From contig JADWOT020001581.1 in the NCBI GenBank assembly GCA_036345935.2, forward strand, positions 1 through 64,000: a stretch of DNA of 64,000 nt, in the 5' to 3' direction. Of the stretch, positions 1 to 10,330 are shown one piece after another. Every line of letters begins with the position of its first letter. Position 1 is the first letter of the stretch. Source of the DNA: Taenia hydatigena. Taxonomy: Eukaryota; Platyhelminthes; Cestoda; Cyclophyllidea; Taeniidae. The position numbers and the translations under genes are program-made. Under the pieces are notes generated by a model that did no database searches, was not told the DNA's origin, and saw only the letters and a list, made by a program, of their open reading frames with translations.

Positions 1-1196
1 CCCCAACTCCTCTTCCTCTTCACTGGGCAGACAACCACTAACGCGAGCCCACTCGACCCACGCAGCGTTGGGTGGATAGCGCAGTCCGTTTACTGGAAGG
101 CCGGCAAGCAGACGCGCCGAATTCCTTGCCAGTTGGGCGGATTCGACGCGTATTTCAAGGGCACCGAAGGGCGATTCAAAATTGGGGTGATTGATGAGAT
201 AGAGAAGGGCCTTCACCAGATCTAGCAGACTGTAGCAGCTGTAAGAAAGGTGAGCGAGAAGATAAATGACAATCGATGCGGACAACTACAGCCTTCTATT
301 CATCCCAAAACGGTATGCTTGACTGCAAACAAGTCCTACATCTTCATCATAGAATTCAAATTTTTGATTTGGAATAATGGATTTCAAAATGCCATCCTTG
401 ACTGCTTTCAAGCCCTACATCTCCATTGGGGCCCAAACCCTTGATATGAAACAATGAACTTTTCTGACTCCTCATTATAATTTGTAGTCCTCATTAGCGA
501 TCTACTCGTTTAAATCACTTGAGATGTTAGCAACAGCTCTCAAACGTGTAAGTTATTAGCCAACAGGACTTGACTTACCTTCGTCATTCGTCGAGAATGC
601 TTAGACAAACAGATCCACTTGATGGGTCAATGTTGGGGTGAAATATGGGTGTATTGAAGAATACATCAGGGCAAGTCCTGGGATATGTAGTACAACATTT
701 GATCTAAAATATAGCATTCGTTGACTAATACTAGGAACACCGTTGTCAAATTACCTGATTAGGTCTAGGTGCTATGAGCGTTCTGTAAGCATTCTGAATA
801 GTCAATCAGCTTTTATACGGTTCAAACAAAGCACTTGAGTAGTGTCAGTTACCTACTGCCTTACCAATGATGGCTTTCGTTTTGCAGACGAGTCAAGATT
901 CTATGAATATGATTAAGCCGCCCTGCCTAACATCCGTTTCGCACGCAACTTATAGATGGGGAAATGCATTGAAGAATAAGCAGACAATTGCATAAACTAT
1001 ACTAAACGTTGGAGAAATTTACGGTCACTAGGAACTCTGCATGCGCGTTGCAGCCGGATTTGGGTCGCAAAGAGACCTGCACCTTCATCTCATCCATCCC
1101 GGCGATGGATGCCTGGCCGTCAGTCGAGGCGTCGATTGTTCTGTAGAGCTGCTGCAGGTCCTTCGTAAACGAACGTCGGGGTGCTGGGGAAGTCAT
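1..1196 (-). pseudogene. E2-like gene copy A (truncated by window edge, premature stop)
   Basis: Three exons can be aligned to intact copy B: exon 1 at 1196-1008 (63 codons, starting [20 protein letters not shown]), exon 2 at 703-579 (125 nt) and exon 3 from 238 down past the left edge. Splice sites match copy B: acceptor gcgtgcag directly before ATG, donor GTTTAGTA after exon 1, GTAAGT after exon 2. Exon 2 keeps TYP, FHPNI and GSVCLSIL, the E2 signature with HPN and the active-site Cys. The Trp conserved in E2 enzymes just after that segment is replaced by TGA at 586-584, so the copy should be null unless the stop is a sequencing error. Exon 3 is open to the edge and ends in the acidic run. 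Exons 4-5 would lie left of the window. Confidence 0.75.
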
Positions 1197-1610
1197 CTGC
1201 ACGCAGGAGGTTCGCAAGGTCAATGAAACGAGACATTCGAATTGAGCTGGGGATGTGTCAAGGATTTAAACGCGAATTGATTCTACATTTTGGCAATGCA
1301 TAGCATGGTCAGTGAAAAAGTAAATTTTGCTCTAAGACGTTGACAAGACCATCACCAATATTTGTTTTAGATCACAAACGGGGGTGGTAAGCTTCTCAAA
1401 TTTCATAACTAATTTACGTAAAACTTGATAGCATGCATTTCTTTTAAAAGCGAGGAAAAGTGAGGAAACATTTTTACGAAATAGCGACACCAGTAGGAAT
1501 AGCTCAAAACAAAATCTACAATAAGGGTTAAAGATTAGATTTTCGTACTTCCATGATTGAGAATATGATTTAAACAAATGCAGCTTACATGAAACCTTAG
1601 ATTGAGAATA
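1197..1610. other. Upstream flank of E2 copy A, ends at a duplication breakpoint
   Basis: No gene is seen here. The sequence aligns with 48.59-48.86 kb upstream of E2 copy C (shared words such as cgttgacnagaccatcac and aagcttctcaaat) and with 29.9-30.2 kb upstream of copy B. Homology stops near 1595, at the donor side of the putative signal-peptide exon found at 30215 in unit B. To the right, the sequence matches 52.79 kb instead. About 3.9 kb present in unit II is therefore missing here. Confidence 0.55.
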
Positions 1611-3640
1611 TTAAAATCGGGACGTTGGTGCACTGATGGCCATTAACTGAGCAGACTAAACTTATATTGAACCGATTTCATCACATAGCGATGCTTGTAT
1701 GAGTTTATTACCCTGGCAAACTTGTGTCCGTAGGGTCTGTTACACGACGTATGTGCGCCAAAATGCACCTCAGTTCGTATTCATCGTACGCGATGGCTAC
1801 ACGTGGAGTATTGTAAGGAGATCGACCTCAGAGAGGCCGCAGTATTAATGGGAGAGCTAAGCTTGGTAGTGGACACCGGACATCCGCCTCATGAAAGAAA
1901 GTCAGATTCGTTCCATTTCATCCAATAGACGCTTACCCATTCAAGTCAGTGAATTTAAGTCGAAAATGACAAAGTTAAACTAACCATTGACATAGTCTTG
2001 CATTTGTATTTCAGTTATTAATCACAATGAGAGGTCACTACACTTTGGGACAGGCAGATGGAAATGAAAGCTAGTGCATTTCATTAGTTTTGGGGACCTG
2101 TAATGGAAAAAAAGGGGTGGGACGAACTCAGGAGATGGTGCATATACATGAGACCCTGAGTGTTTTGCGAGGCCAGGTCCGCTAGTCATGGCTGCGTCCT
2201 TTCTCCTAGACGTAAAATACCTTCTGATAGTGCTGTAGTGTAACGAATCGTGCGTTGTCCAACTGTGATTTATGAACTGAAGGTAAGTAACGACTGCCTT
2301 GTCGCGGCTGGCTCAATGCGTTCTCTGGCACTTTAAACAGGACCGGCTACTAAGGAGAGGCGATGGTGAGCTCTAGCTTTGACATGGGTTCGTATTGCAG
2401 GATCAAGCACACACTGGCTTACCAGCAAAGACTGTTCTGAATATCACGATAAGTTTAAAAAAATTTTGATTGCTTTTCCGGTTAGCTGCACAGCCACCTT
2501 GCACGAGAAGTCAGTCTCAGTCACTTCCTTTCACTTTTTCGTGAACACGAATAAGTAAATACCAGCGTAGCTATATAGGTAATCTAGTGGCATCGGTGTC
2601 CACAATTTCGTAGTGCATACAATTATAGGTAGGTTATGAGGCATTTTGGCTGTGGAAGAGGCAAGGAAATAATACCACAAAGCTAACGCACCTGTAGCTA
2701 GGGTCCGAATGCGCGACGATAATCTTCAATATCTTTCGCATTCTACTGGATCTTGTCCATCTGCTGCTTTCATGCTGGCCATAACGAGACACTGATAATC
2801 TGTTTTTGGCTGCAGATTTTTGAGCAAAATGTAGGTCATCATGGTGTCCACAATCGTGACATTTATAGGGGCTGCCGGGAGCAGCGCTGCAGCAACTGAC
2901 GTGGTATGGATTAAGGGCGCCGTTAAAGTCAGTGAGTTGAGGCCACCCAAGTTTGATTTCTGTCGACGATCTGGCCACGCCTACAGGCTGCCGTATTGGT
3001 GAGGACGCTGTAAGTGATGGAAAGTTGTTAATGAGCGCATTACTAAGGTGCAAAGTGGTAGAATGGTGAGCTATAACTAGATCATTGACGTAGCCTTCAA
3101 TAGGCATGACCCTAACTAGCATCTTTGCTACTAAAATCAAGCTATTTAGCCGACGCATAACAAAACGCATGATGGGAAATACGGTTGATCAAAGACGAAT
3201 GGAACTCACCAGTCGCCTCGTGCAAATGAAAGTCAGGTAATCAGCAAGCATAGCTATTTTGCGGTAATCCCTTACTTCCACCACATACAATGCATCTCGC
3301 TCCAATCCACCAAGAATGACTCGTGTGGTTTCCACGCTCACGGTGATCAGCTCGGTGTGGTTCGAGCCAACTTATGGTTTTGCCCTTGCTGTAAGCAGGA
3401 TCACTCTGTGTTTAACCAACGCCTCAACATCCCAGGTTAACTTGATCGTGTCGTGGTCGAGGCGACTAAATTTAAGCATTGGCTCAAACCAGTCACCTCC
3501 TGATACCGAGTCTCCTACAATAAAACGCTGCACAGCGTGTCGAAAGCATCCCGCATCGCTTGGCCTGGGAAATGGGGCGCATACACTCCCACTGCCATAA
3601 CAATGGTAAGTAGGGTCAACAAAGCCTTAAAACGAAACAT
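1611..3640 (-). pseudogene. Two-FN3-domain secreted protein gene, copy F1 (broken)
   Basis: This aligns along its length with copy F2. A signal-peptide exon starts at 3640 (MFRFKALLTLLTIVMAVGVY), seven bases after a polypyrimidine-AG acceptor. FN3-1 occupies about 3500-3210 and contains DWFEP, KLTWDV and ILGGLE, but an in-frame TAA replaces the CAA Gln codon of F2 near 3373. FN3-2 occupies 3007-2692 and is 316 nt against 318 in F2; a two-base deletion near 2872 shifts the frame, so the first half (SSTEIKLGW) and second half (ILLKNLQPKTDYQCLV) lie in different frames. A C-terminal exon remnant at about 1860-1620 keeps the YELRCILAH segment and the stop. The FN3 introns are phase 1. The gene is therefore a decayed duplicate. 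Confidence 0.75.
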
Positions 3641-4648
3641 AAGAATGCTAAAAGAAATCAAACGAATAATCAGATTCTACTGCTTATCAAACGCTTGTTC
3701 ACGCATGCTCATCGGATTCAAAATTCGGAAGCCATCTTACAGCCAGCAACTGGGGATCCCTCAGCCAAAATGCAGGTTGCCACCAAATGTGCAACAATTG
3801 GAACACCACCTGTATTGGTGCGATTGGTCCTCATTCACACAAAACAGCGAATTCACAGAAGTGATCCACAACCATATTGACCTTGGTTTACGGATTTACT
3901 TCGCCATGCATACGCTGAGCGTATGGTGTGATGGGTCGCGAGGACGATTGCGCCTCCAACGCGCACCCTTGTTAGCATCGAGGTGCACCAGAGGGCACCT
4001 CGTGAAAATTAAAATGCAGTTATAAGGCTGCATGCCAAACGTATTTGAATCATTACATTCTCATCAATAGCACTTGTAACCTGTCCTCTTAAACAAGCTG
4101 GAATGGACTTGTGATTCAGCAGAAATTAATTAAAGCAGGAAGGATTCACAAGGTAATGCTTCCTGCACTCTTGCAGCAGGAAATGGTGATTTTGCCTTCT
4201 CCTATCCCGCATTTCCTGTACTACTCCTTATAGTCGGCCTGAAGTCACACTGGATAGGCACATGGTAAAATGTCAAAAAGATTTGACTGTTTGGAAATAA
4301 GAAAGGCGCAATCAAATGGAAGAGGATAAAGAAGAATAGAAATGTGTGTTGTGTACCGGTTCATGGAGAAAAAAATAAGTCACGCATTGTGGTAGTGAGC
4401 ACGCCAACAAATGACGACACCATCAATTCATCATGGTTGGTCCTGGTTGCCATCTCTCGCAACAGGACTTATTCTACTCGAACTGTATTTCGCCTTTATT
4501 GATGATGCGTTTCGCCATTTCAGCCTTTCCAAAGTGATGCATGAAATAGCAGATAAGCCGGTTATTCTTAAAGACCTTTAAACGACTTGAGATTTCGCCT
4601 AACCAAAATTTGTTAAGGATGAGGAATGATGATGAAGGATTTTGGTGC
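3641..4648. other. Duplicated non-coding block
   Basis: No convincing gene is seen. Bases 3641-4020 match 54.84-55.21 kb and 4024-4640 match 58.56-59.18 kb, so unit II carries about 3.35 kb between two points that are adjacent here. The open frame at 3537-4025 is not conserved as a frame in the second copy (several stops there), so I do not call it coding. Confidence 0.5.
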
Positions 4649-4744
4649 ACCGCCGCAACTTGCCTTCACACTGCAATCAATATGGATCAACTTGACCTCC
4701 CTCTGGCAAGCGATGAACACTGTGAGCTTGAGCAGATCTTTTAA
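4649..4744 (+). pseudogene. Terminal-exon remnant of 'LDIPLA' family (copy G4)
   Basis: Reads TAATCLHTAINMDQLD then LPLASDEHCELEQIF and a stop. It matches the end of the plus-strand exon at 59692-59835 (HTAINMDQLDIPLAGD, ELEQI). The front of the exon and about 540 bp to its left are missing relative to unit II: the sequence jumps at ggtgcacc near 4650, and short cacc repeats occur at both ends of the missing segment. The family is not recognised. The conserved end and stop in two copies suggest the exon was once coding; here it is a deletion derivative. Confidence 0.45.
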
Positions 4745-5318
4745 GTATAGCAGTGCTCCTCGTGGCAACGAAGTGGATCCCATGCAAGTCCCAATCACTA
4801 AGAGTGGTTGGCTCCATACACCCATTGGCCCCTTGTTAGCTGCTGTGTGCAAGGATGATATTTGGTATGCTCAAAAATATTGTTAACTAGATTCTCATAA
4901 GTACATGAAACAGTGGGATCTAGACTGTCCATGAACATTATCTTACTCATTGTTCTAATTTTTTGCTTTTAACAATGGATGCGCCTTTACGCGAGAAGCA
5001 GATTGCATATACGACCTTCGTGACAAAGCGAAGCTACTAAAACTTAAGAGCACACAAACCTAGAGCCTCTAGATCCTTCCCTAGTCAATCTGCTCGTCTT
5101 AAGAGTGTAAAAGTATTAATGTCCTAAGCGAATCAAGCTGCTTATCTGAAATACGCTGCCCGTTTGCCGGTTTGTAATAAAGAATAATTTGCTCACATTC
5201 TCAGTGGGTTGCCTTTTCATCTCATTTCGATAAGTAAAGGTGGCGATAAGGTGACATCAAGTGGTCGCTTCATTCCGAAAATCAGTCAAATTTGCATCAG
5301 TAAGGCGTGCAGAATGAC
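4745..5318. other. Duplicated non-coding block
   Basis: Matches 59.84-60.40 kb almost base for base in places (for example atacgaccntcgtgacaaag near 5012 and 60097). No gene, repeat array or RNA structure is recognised. Confidence 0.45.
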
Positions 5319-5501
5319 CTTACCTCGATGAGTTTGGATTGCATTATGGCCGGTACACCTGTATTTGCCGATATTGAGAGGAAACTGCTATACGTTCCGC
5401 GCATCATTGCTTTTGATCCAACGGTGCAACTTAATTGTTCTGTGCTCAGTACTACCAGCGTTCCCTTTTCTCAATCCACGAGACTCCATGGAGTTATTTA
5501 A
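5319..5501 (+). pseudogene. 'AGTPVFAD' exon, broken copy
   Basis: Reads SLDCIMAGTPVFADIERK then LLYVPRIIAF, matching SLDRIIAGTPVFADVERK at 60.4 kb. After IIAF the copy lacks 20 bases present in unit II (cggttcaaaaggggaaactg there), which shifts the frame, so VQKGKLIPRCDLVVLC of the better copy is lost. It is therefore a frameshifted duplicate. See the entry at 60405 for possible identity. Confidence 0.5.
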
Positions 5502-6590
5502 TGATAGTGCAGCCTTATTTGACCACCCATTTACAAGGAGTTGCATAGTCTTTTACAAGAAACCCTTGGCTTTGGTTATGCATTGGTCAGACAAACGGCT
5601 TCACTGTTGATCCATTCATGTCTAAAATGTGCCGAACAGACTACACGTGCTGTTTAGGGAGTAGATGATCACAATAAGCTGTAGTATGATATATGCAGGA
5701 GACGTTCCATAAGTGGAGATCTGAGTGGGCATTACAGGGTGAAGAAGTGCGAGATAGGTTCTTCAAATAATCGTTGCTACAGTGAAGCCTCGGTTGTTCA
5801 CTGAAGAACGCTCTAGGCATTTCAGTGTATCCCTTCTGGCCTGGTTCTAAATGCCTTTTCATTGCGCGTTATCCCCGTCAAAAGAGACGGGCTCCAAATT
5901 CACACTTGAAAAGAAGGGCATTCACCTCGGTGGTGCCTTGCGGTGTAAAGGGAAGCATATCTATCTTCTTACCAAAGGTCGGTCAGTGCGGATACAAGTG
6001 ATACCGGAGCTAGAAGACGTTTATTACGGTGGCAAACACTGTAGACGGCGCCTGCACGGCTCCAGCAGTGTGGTGAACAGTGATAAAATTCACCAAAACC
6101 TGTTCCCACTCGTGCCTCTATGCATACAGTCCAAATGAGAAGCATAGTCGCAGCAGAATATTAACTGTTGCACTTATATCAGAAATGGCTATACATCTGC
6201 CAACACTTAACCCTGCTCTAGAGGAGCTCTTTATAACTAGCATGATTGGCTCTGCGTCAGCTGCGTCACCAGCATGCGCAAAGGTCAGCCGGAATCTAAA
6301 TAATTGGACAACCACTAATGGTCAGTCGCGTATAAGGACGGACATCTGGCTGTTGATTTGGACTCATTGTTAACAGCATTTGGCCACACGCATCTGCATG
6401 TAAGTCGGCGATTTGGTGAACGGTTCGGTCTACCAAATGATCTTTGGATTGACGATATTGTTCTTCTGAATCCTACGTCAGTGTTGACAGTAGCAGAGAC
6501 TGTGCACATATGCTGTGAGATGAGCGATGTATTTCAGGAAGTACTTCTGGAGAATTCAGGGGGTCGATTTTAAGCGATTTCTCTCATTTC
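5502..6590. other. Duplicated block with a conserved minus-strand frame
   Basis: Bases 5560-6640 match 62.74-64.00 kb. On the minus strand, 6315-6118 reads EPIMLVIKSSSRAGL and LLRLC. The second copy (63507-63223) reads MPIVLVINGSSRAGL and LLRLC in the same frame. Further along, HCWSRAGAVYSVC here corresponds to HCWPHAGAVYIVC there, but in another frame, so indels separate them. A plus-strand frame at 6358-6573 (LDSLLTAFGHTHLHV) also has a partial counterpart (LDSSLTTFGHPHLHI) at 63.67 kb. Either strand could hold a decayed exon; neither is recognised. Confidence 0.35.
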
Positions 6591-6862
6591 CTTATGGTGA
6601 CCGATGCTTGAGGGCAATTGACTTTTAACGAACTCCCCACCTGCAGGTCAGTGCGATTATGGAAATTGATTGTGGTCGCCTCAGTGAGCAGCGTGAAGCT
6701 GAAGTCATGTGTTCCTTGAAGTCCGTGGTGGTCAAGGAAACCCTTCGTACAGCACTTGCAACTCTGGTGATTGTTATGATCTTTTGTAAAAGTGTGCTTT
6801 TCGTTTACTTTATTTTTTACTTCGCTTAATGCATATTTTTTGCCATAGACGAATCGGAACAC
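6591..6862 (-). CDS. Possible exon, unknown protein
   Basis: An open frame of about 90 codons starts MFRFVYGKKYALSEVKNKV and contains SCKCCTKGFLDHHG and FTLLTEATTINFHNRTDLQ. A good donor (CAG|GTGGGG) follows DLQ near 6643, so the exon would end there. The family is not recognised. Only its first 40 or so bases on the + strand have a partner in the window (63.96 kb, cut by the right edge), so conservation cannot be tested. Confidence 0.25.
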
Positions 6863-7787
6863 GTAGGGCCGCTTGCTGACTAAAGAAAGTGCGAGTCTGA
6901 CTTCAAATAATGCTGAATAGAAGAGGCTGCTTCATAATGGTTCGCGTCTTCGGTACAAATGCGAGCTCAAGTGAATCGAAGTTATTTAACCTCGTCAACA
7001 ACAGGTCAGATTTCCTCGGACCCATCGTGGCTGGCTGTTTACTAAATTTTCCAAAAAGTGGAACTACCTAGATTTGCATAGTAAGTAGGTAGAGTTCCGT
7101 CTTCATTCGCCTCATCAATTCGTCTATCCATTTTCACAATTCTTTCCCACTACCGCTACTGACCACGTCAGTAATTACCATGGTTTTGGTGAGTTAAGCA
7201 TCGTCTCCGCCTATAAAGTCATAGAAAATTAATGCCAATTGTTTTATCAAATTGCGTATTTGCAGTCTAGAGCCCAGCACTAAAATGTATGCTACTGACG
7301 AAACCACTGTTTAGTAGATAGCCAATTCAATCAGCGTTATGAATGCAATTGCGCATGAAGGGGATGTCCACTGGAAGGAAAATGCATTGTACATCACACG
7401 AATGCTATAATTTCGTAACTGCATCTGCGACTTCCTGATACAAAAGCATGCCAGTTGCAGTTGGTAGCACCACTTGGCACCCACGGAGGATCAAGATGAC
7501 CATATAGGGAGCCATTAATTTGAGGAGCTTATTGTGCTGCCAAGGTAACTGTGGGAGGGATGACCTTAGCCAGCTGTCTTTCTCAGAACGCGTCAACTGG
7601 GGTCACGTCAATGAATGACTCATGCTGGGCAATCGGCGGCTCGTCGGCACAAAGCCTCCTACCTTGTCACTTCACTCCGAAGTGAGGTTGAGTGAACACG
7701 CTCTGTCTGGCTCTCCTCAAAGTACACTTATTTCATTTGTGGGCGATTCTTTTCCTTCTCCCATAATATGGAACGCGAGGCGAAAGT
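6863..7787. other. Intergenic, nothing recognised
   Basis: AT-rich sequence with only short, unsupported frames and no repeat partner noticed elsewhere in the window. It could contain the promoter or 5' region of the plus-strand gene starting near 7788. Confidence 0.4.
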
Positions 7788-10330
7788 ATGGATGAGGGAT
7801 GCCAGAAAATGCAGATCCATGGAGGAGAGATCTTCGACTCCGAAGACGAAGCATCCTACACGTCTTCAATCCACTACTCTCCAATAGAATTAGACCAAGT
7901 TAGCATAAACTCGGATGAGGTGAGTTATCAGCAACCGCCAATCCATCACTTGCTTGTTCGACTTCAACAGTAATTAATGAGATAATCCTTGTCAAGAGGT
8001 AACATTTGTGCATTAGTTTTCCGCAAGTACAAATGATTGCGATGAGGTACTTACACCTCGTAGAGCTTGCATATTCTTAAGGAGCAAAAGCCGTTTTTGA
8101 ACCTCCTACGTTCTGTTGACTCTCATCGCGTTGTGTATGGCATTTCACAAGTTATGAACCGGTTTAGTGGCTCTGCACTATTTCGCTGTTGCTTCTTGTG
8201 CTAAAGCACTTACATGTCTACTTTGGCAATTGTTATATCAAACTTAGGAGGATCGCGGAGATTTGAGAAGAAATTTTGAGATCACTCAGAATAGCGCCCT
8301 TTCGGAGCAGGAGCGAAGTGCTGCAGTAAGTTGGAAGAAGTAAACATTCGCAGACCAAGCTCTTAATGCAATGCAAAGTTCAGTCGCCCCAATCAGGTGA
8401 GCACAACCTCTATAAAAACAGCATATTTAGGAGTGAGTACCTTTCCAAAACCTTTGCTCACACACCAACTGTTGATAGCATGAAGGAAAATGAGTGTCAC
8501 TGACTTTCGTGGAAGCCTGTTTATGGATCGAATGACGGTAAAAAACACCTTGCGCCCTGCAATCCGGTAAGTTCTGCAGGTCATGCCTGCAAAACCCAAA
8601 ATGAGACGTGGTTTAGGAGCTGTCGCTCAACTGTAAATGAGTGCAGCCATGCTGATTGACATTTTTATGACAAACACATACACACGTAGGCTTTGGGGAA
8701 GGATGGAGCGTTAACGAATTGCATTTTTAATGCCTCATAATGTGATCAAAGCCAATTTGTAACTTATTTGGGGACTTTGTGAGATGTCTAATTTACAGAA
8801 GCAAAGGGGTTAGTCGCGTTTACCCTTTGCCACTTTCTTTAATCCGTGTTATGTATCATTGCCATTCAGGAGTGCTAATAAGTTGCTATTCCCTTGATAA
8901 AGATCCCGTACATGGATGTAGAAGATGCTGAAGATGGCAATGAGAATCATTTGCCTGAGCATGACGCATCTACTTCAATGTTCAACACTGCCGCATGCTG
9001 CTTATCTGGGTCAACAGAACCGACGATTCAGCACATCGATACTGATCCCACTCAAGCATCAGGTCAGTCTGCCCAATTTAATGCCTTTTCGTGAAAATGT
9101 CCTTCTCCCGTCCTTGTGCTTTTATGCAAATTAGAGGAGAACAAAAGCATGGTTGTATGAGCAAGCAGAGGTCATCTTTGCAAGTGCAGACTAAAAGAAC
9201 GTCTCGTGGTGACAGTGCTAAATGTGGCGATTTGATGTTGTGAGCTGTGCCAACAGTGAACCTGCCTGCATTGACAGTCAGGCAGGACTTGACTGACGAT
9301 GTCGACTACAGTGAAATGCACAGTCAATTTGCGTTCTTCACTTACGCAAAGAATTGTGCATTCGTGCGGCGTCGAAATTTGTTGGATTCTAATGTCGTCC
9401 ACAATCTTGAATCATGCCCATTAGAAATACTCAACTGCTGCGCTTACAAATTAGTTTCCCGTTTTGAGTTATTTCTTATTGTCTGGGTCCTATGAGGTTC
9501 ACTGATTGCATTGATATTTCCATCAACTTCTAATTTAACCTAAAATACAGATCTTAGCTTGAATTTTAGCAGCATCACCAATGGCAATGCATCTGGCTTC
9601 GCCTTTCTTCCACCCATCGGCCCTGACTGCATCAGCCAACATATTTGCCGAAGAGAATTCCGGTTTCCACTGGAACATTCCTGAAGTGTCGCTGGCGCAT
9701 CGCAGATTGGGTCTCGACTCTCGAGAAGGTGCCCATAAGTTAAGAACCGAATGATATGTCGGCATCATATAAACCTTAATATGTAATGTAGTTGCTGATT
9801 GCTCAACTCAAGTTAAAATTTAAGAAATTATTATTTCGCGAATCACAGACGCATTGTGCACAAGGAGAACAGATGGATTGACATCCTCCACATCCCAATC
9901 TAACGTCTCAACGGCGATAGACTTGGATCCGTTCTCCATTTTGCCTACTGCTCAAAACCTTATGGAATCTATTTTGCAACCACCGGATGCATTCACCACT
10001 GAGGTCTTTCAAGATTGGATTCTGTTGGTGACGCTTGATGGGATGAACTTCGTTAAAGACATTCCCTCAAATCCCGTCTCATTCATGCAGCTGTCACATG
10101 CGCATCGAAACCTCTGTCTCGGATGGTTCGCCTTCTTCTGCAACCACCTACCGCGCCTGGTGGAAAAACACCCAAGTGTCAAAATGTGCCTCCTCTTAGC
10201 CAGAAGGAATCACAGCTTCCTCGCAGACTTCTGCCAACGATTGCAGCAATGCCTTCAGGAGCTATTTGATATGGATCCTCATCACATAACAGTCTACCAT
10301 GTATGGTGCCAATTCTACAGTTCGTTATGA
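7788..10330 (+). CDS. Probable five-exon gene, unknown function
   Basis: Five open segments chain with matching phases. E1 7788-7919 (44 codons from ATG; FDSEDEASYTSS; donor GAG|GTGAGT, phase 0). E2 8903-9062 (MDVEDAEDGNENHLPEH; donor CAG|GTCAGT, phase 1). E3 from 9257 (acceptor ccaacag; NLPALTVRQDLTDDVDYSEM; its 3' end is unclear). E4 9573-9728 (acceptor ttttagcag; ANIFAEENSGFHWNIPEVS; donor AAG|GTGCCC, phase 1). E5 9849-10330 (acceptor atcacag, phase 1, about 160 codons to TGA). E1-E2 are acidic and Ser-rich. E5 is helical-looking, with FQDWILLVTLDGMNFV, LGWFAFFCNHLPRLVEKHPS and LADFCQRLQQCLQELFDMD. The 5' end may lie further left, because an in-frame stop just before 7788 and the lack of a clear promoter leave the start open. 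I do not recognise the family. It has no duplicate in the window, unlike most of its surroundings. Confidence 0.5.

Noticed and set aside
3537..4025. 162-codon plus-strand frame
   Set aside because: It lies over the signal exon of F1 and its flank on the other strand. The matching frame in unit II (54.75-55.2 kb) is broken, so it is a shadow.
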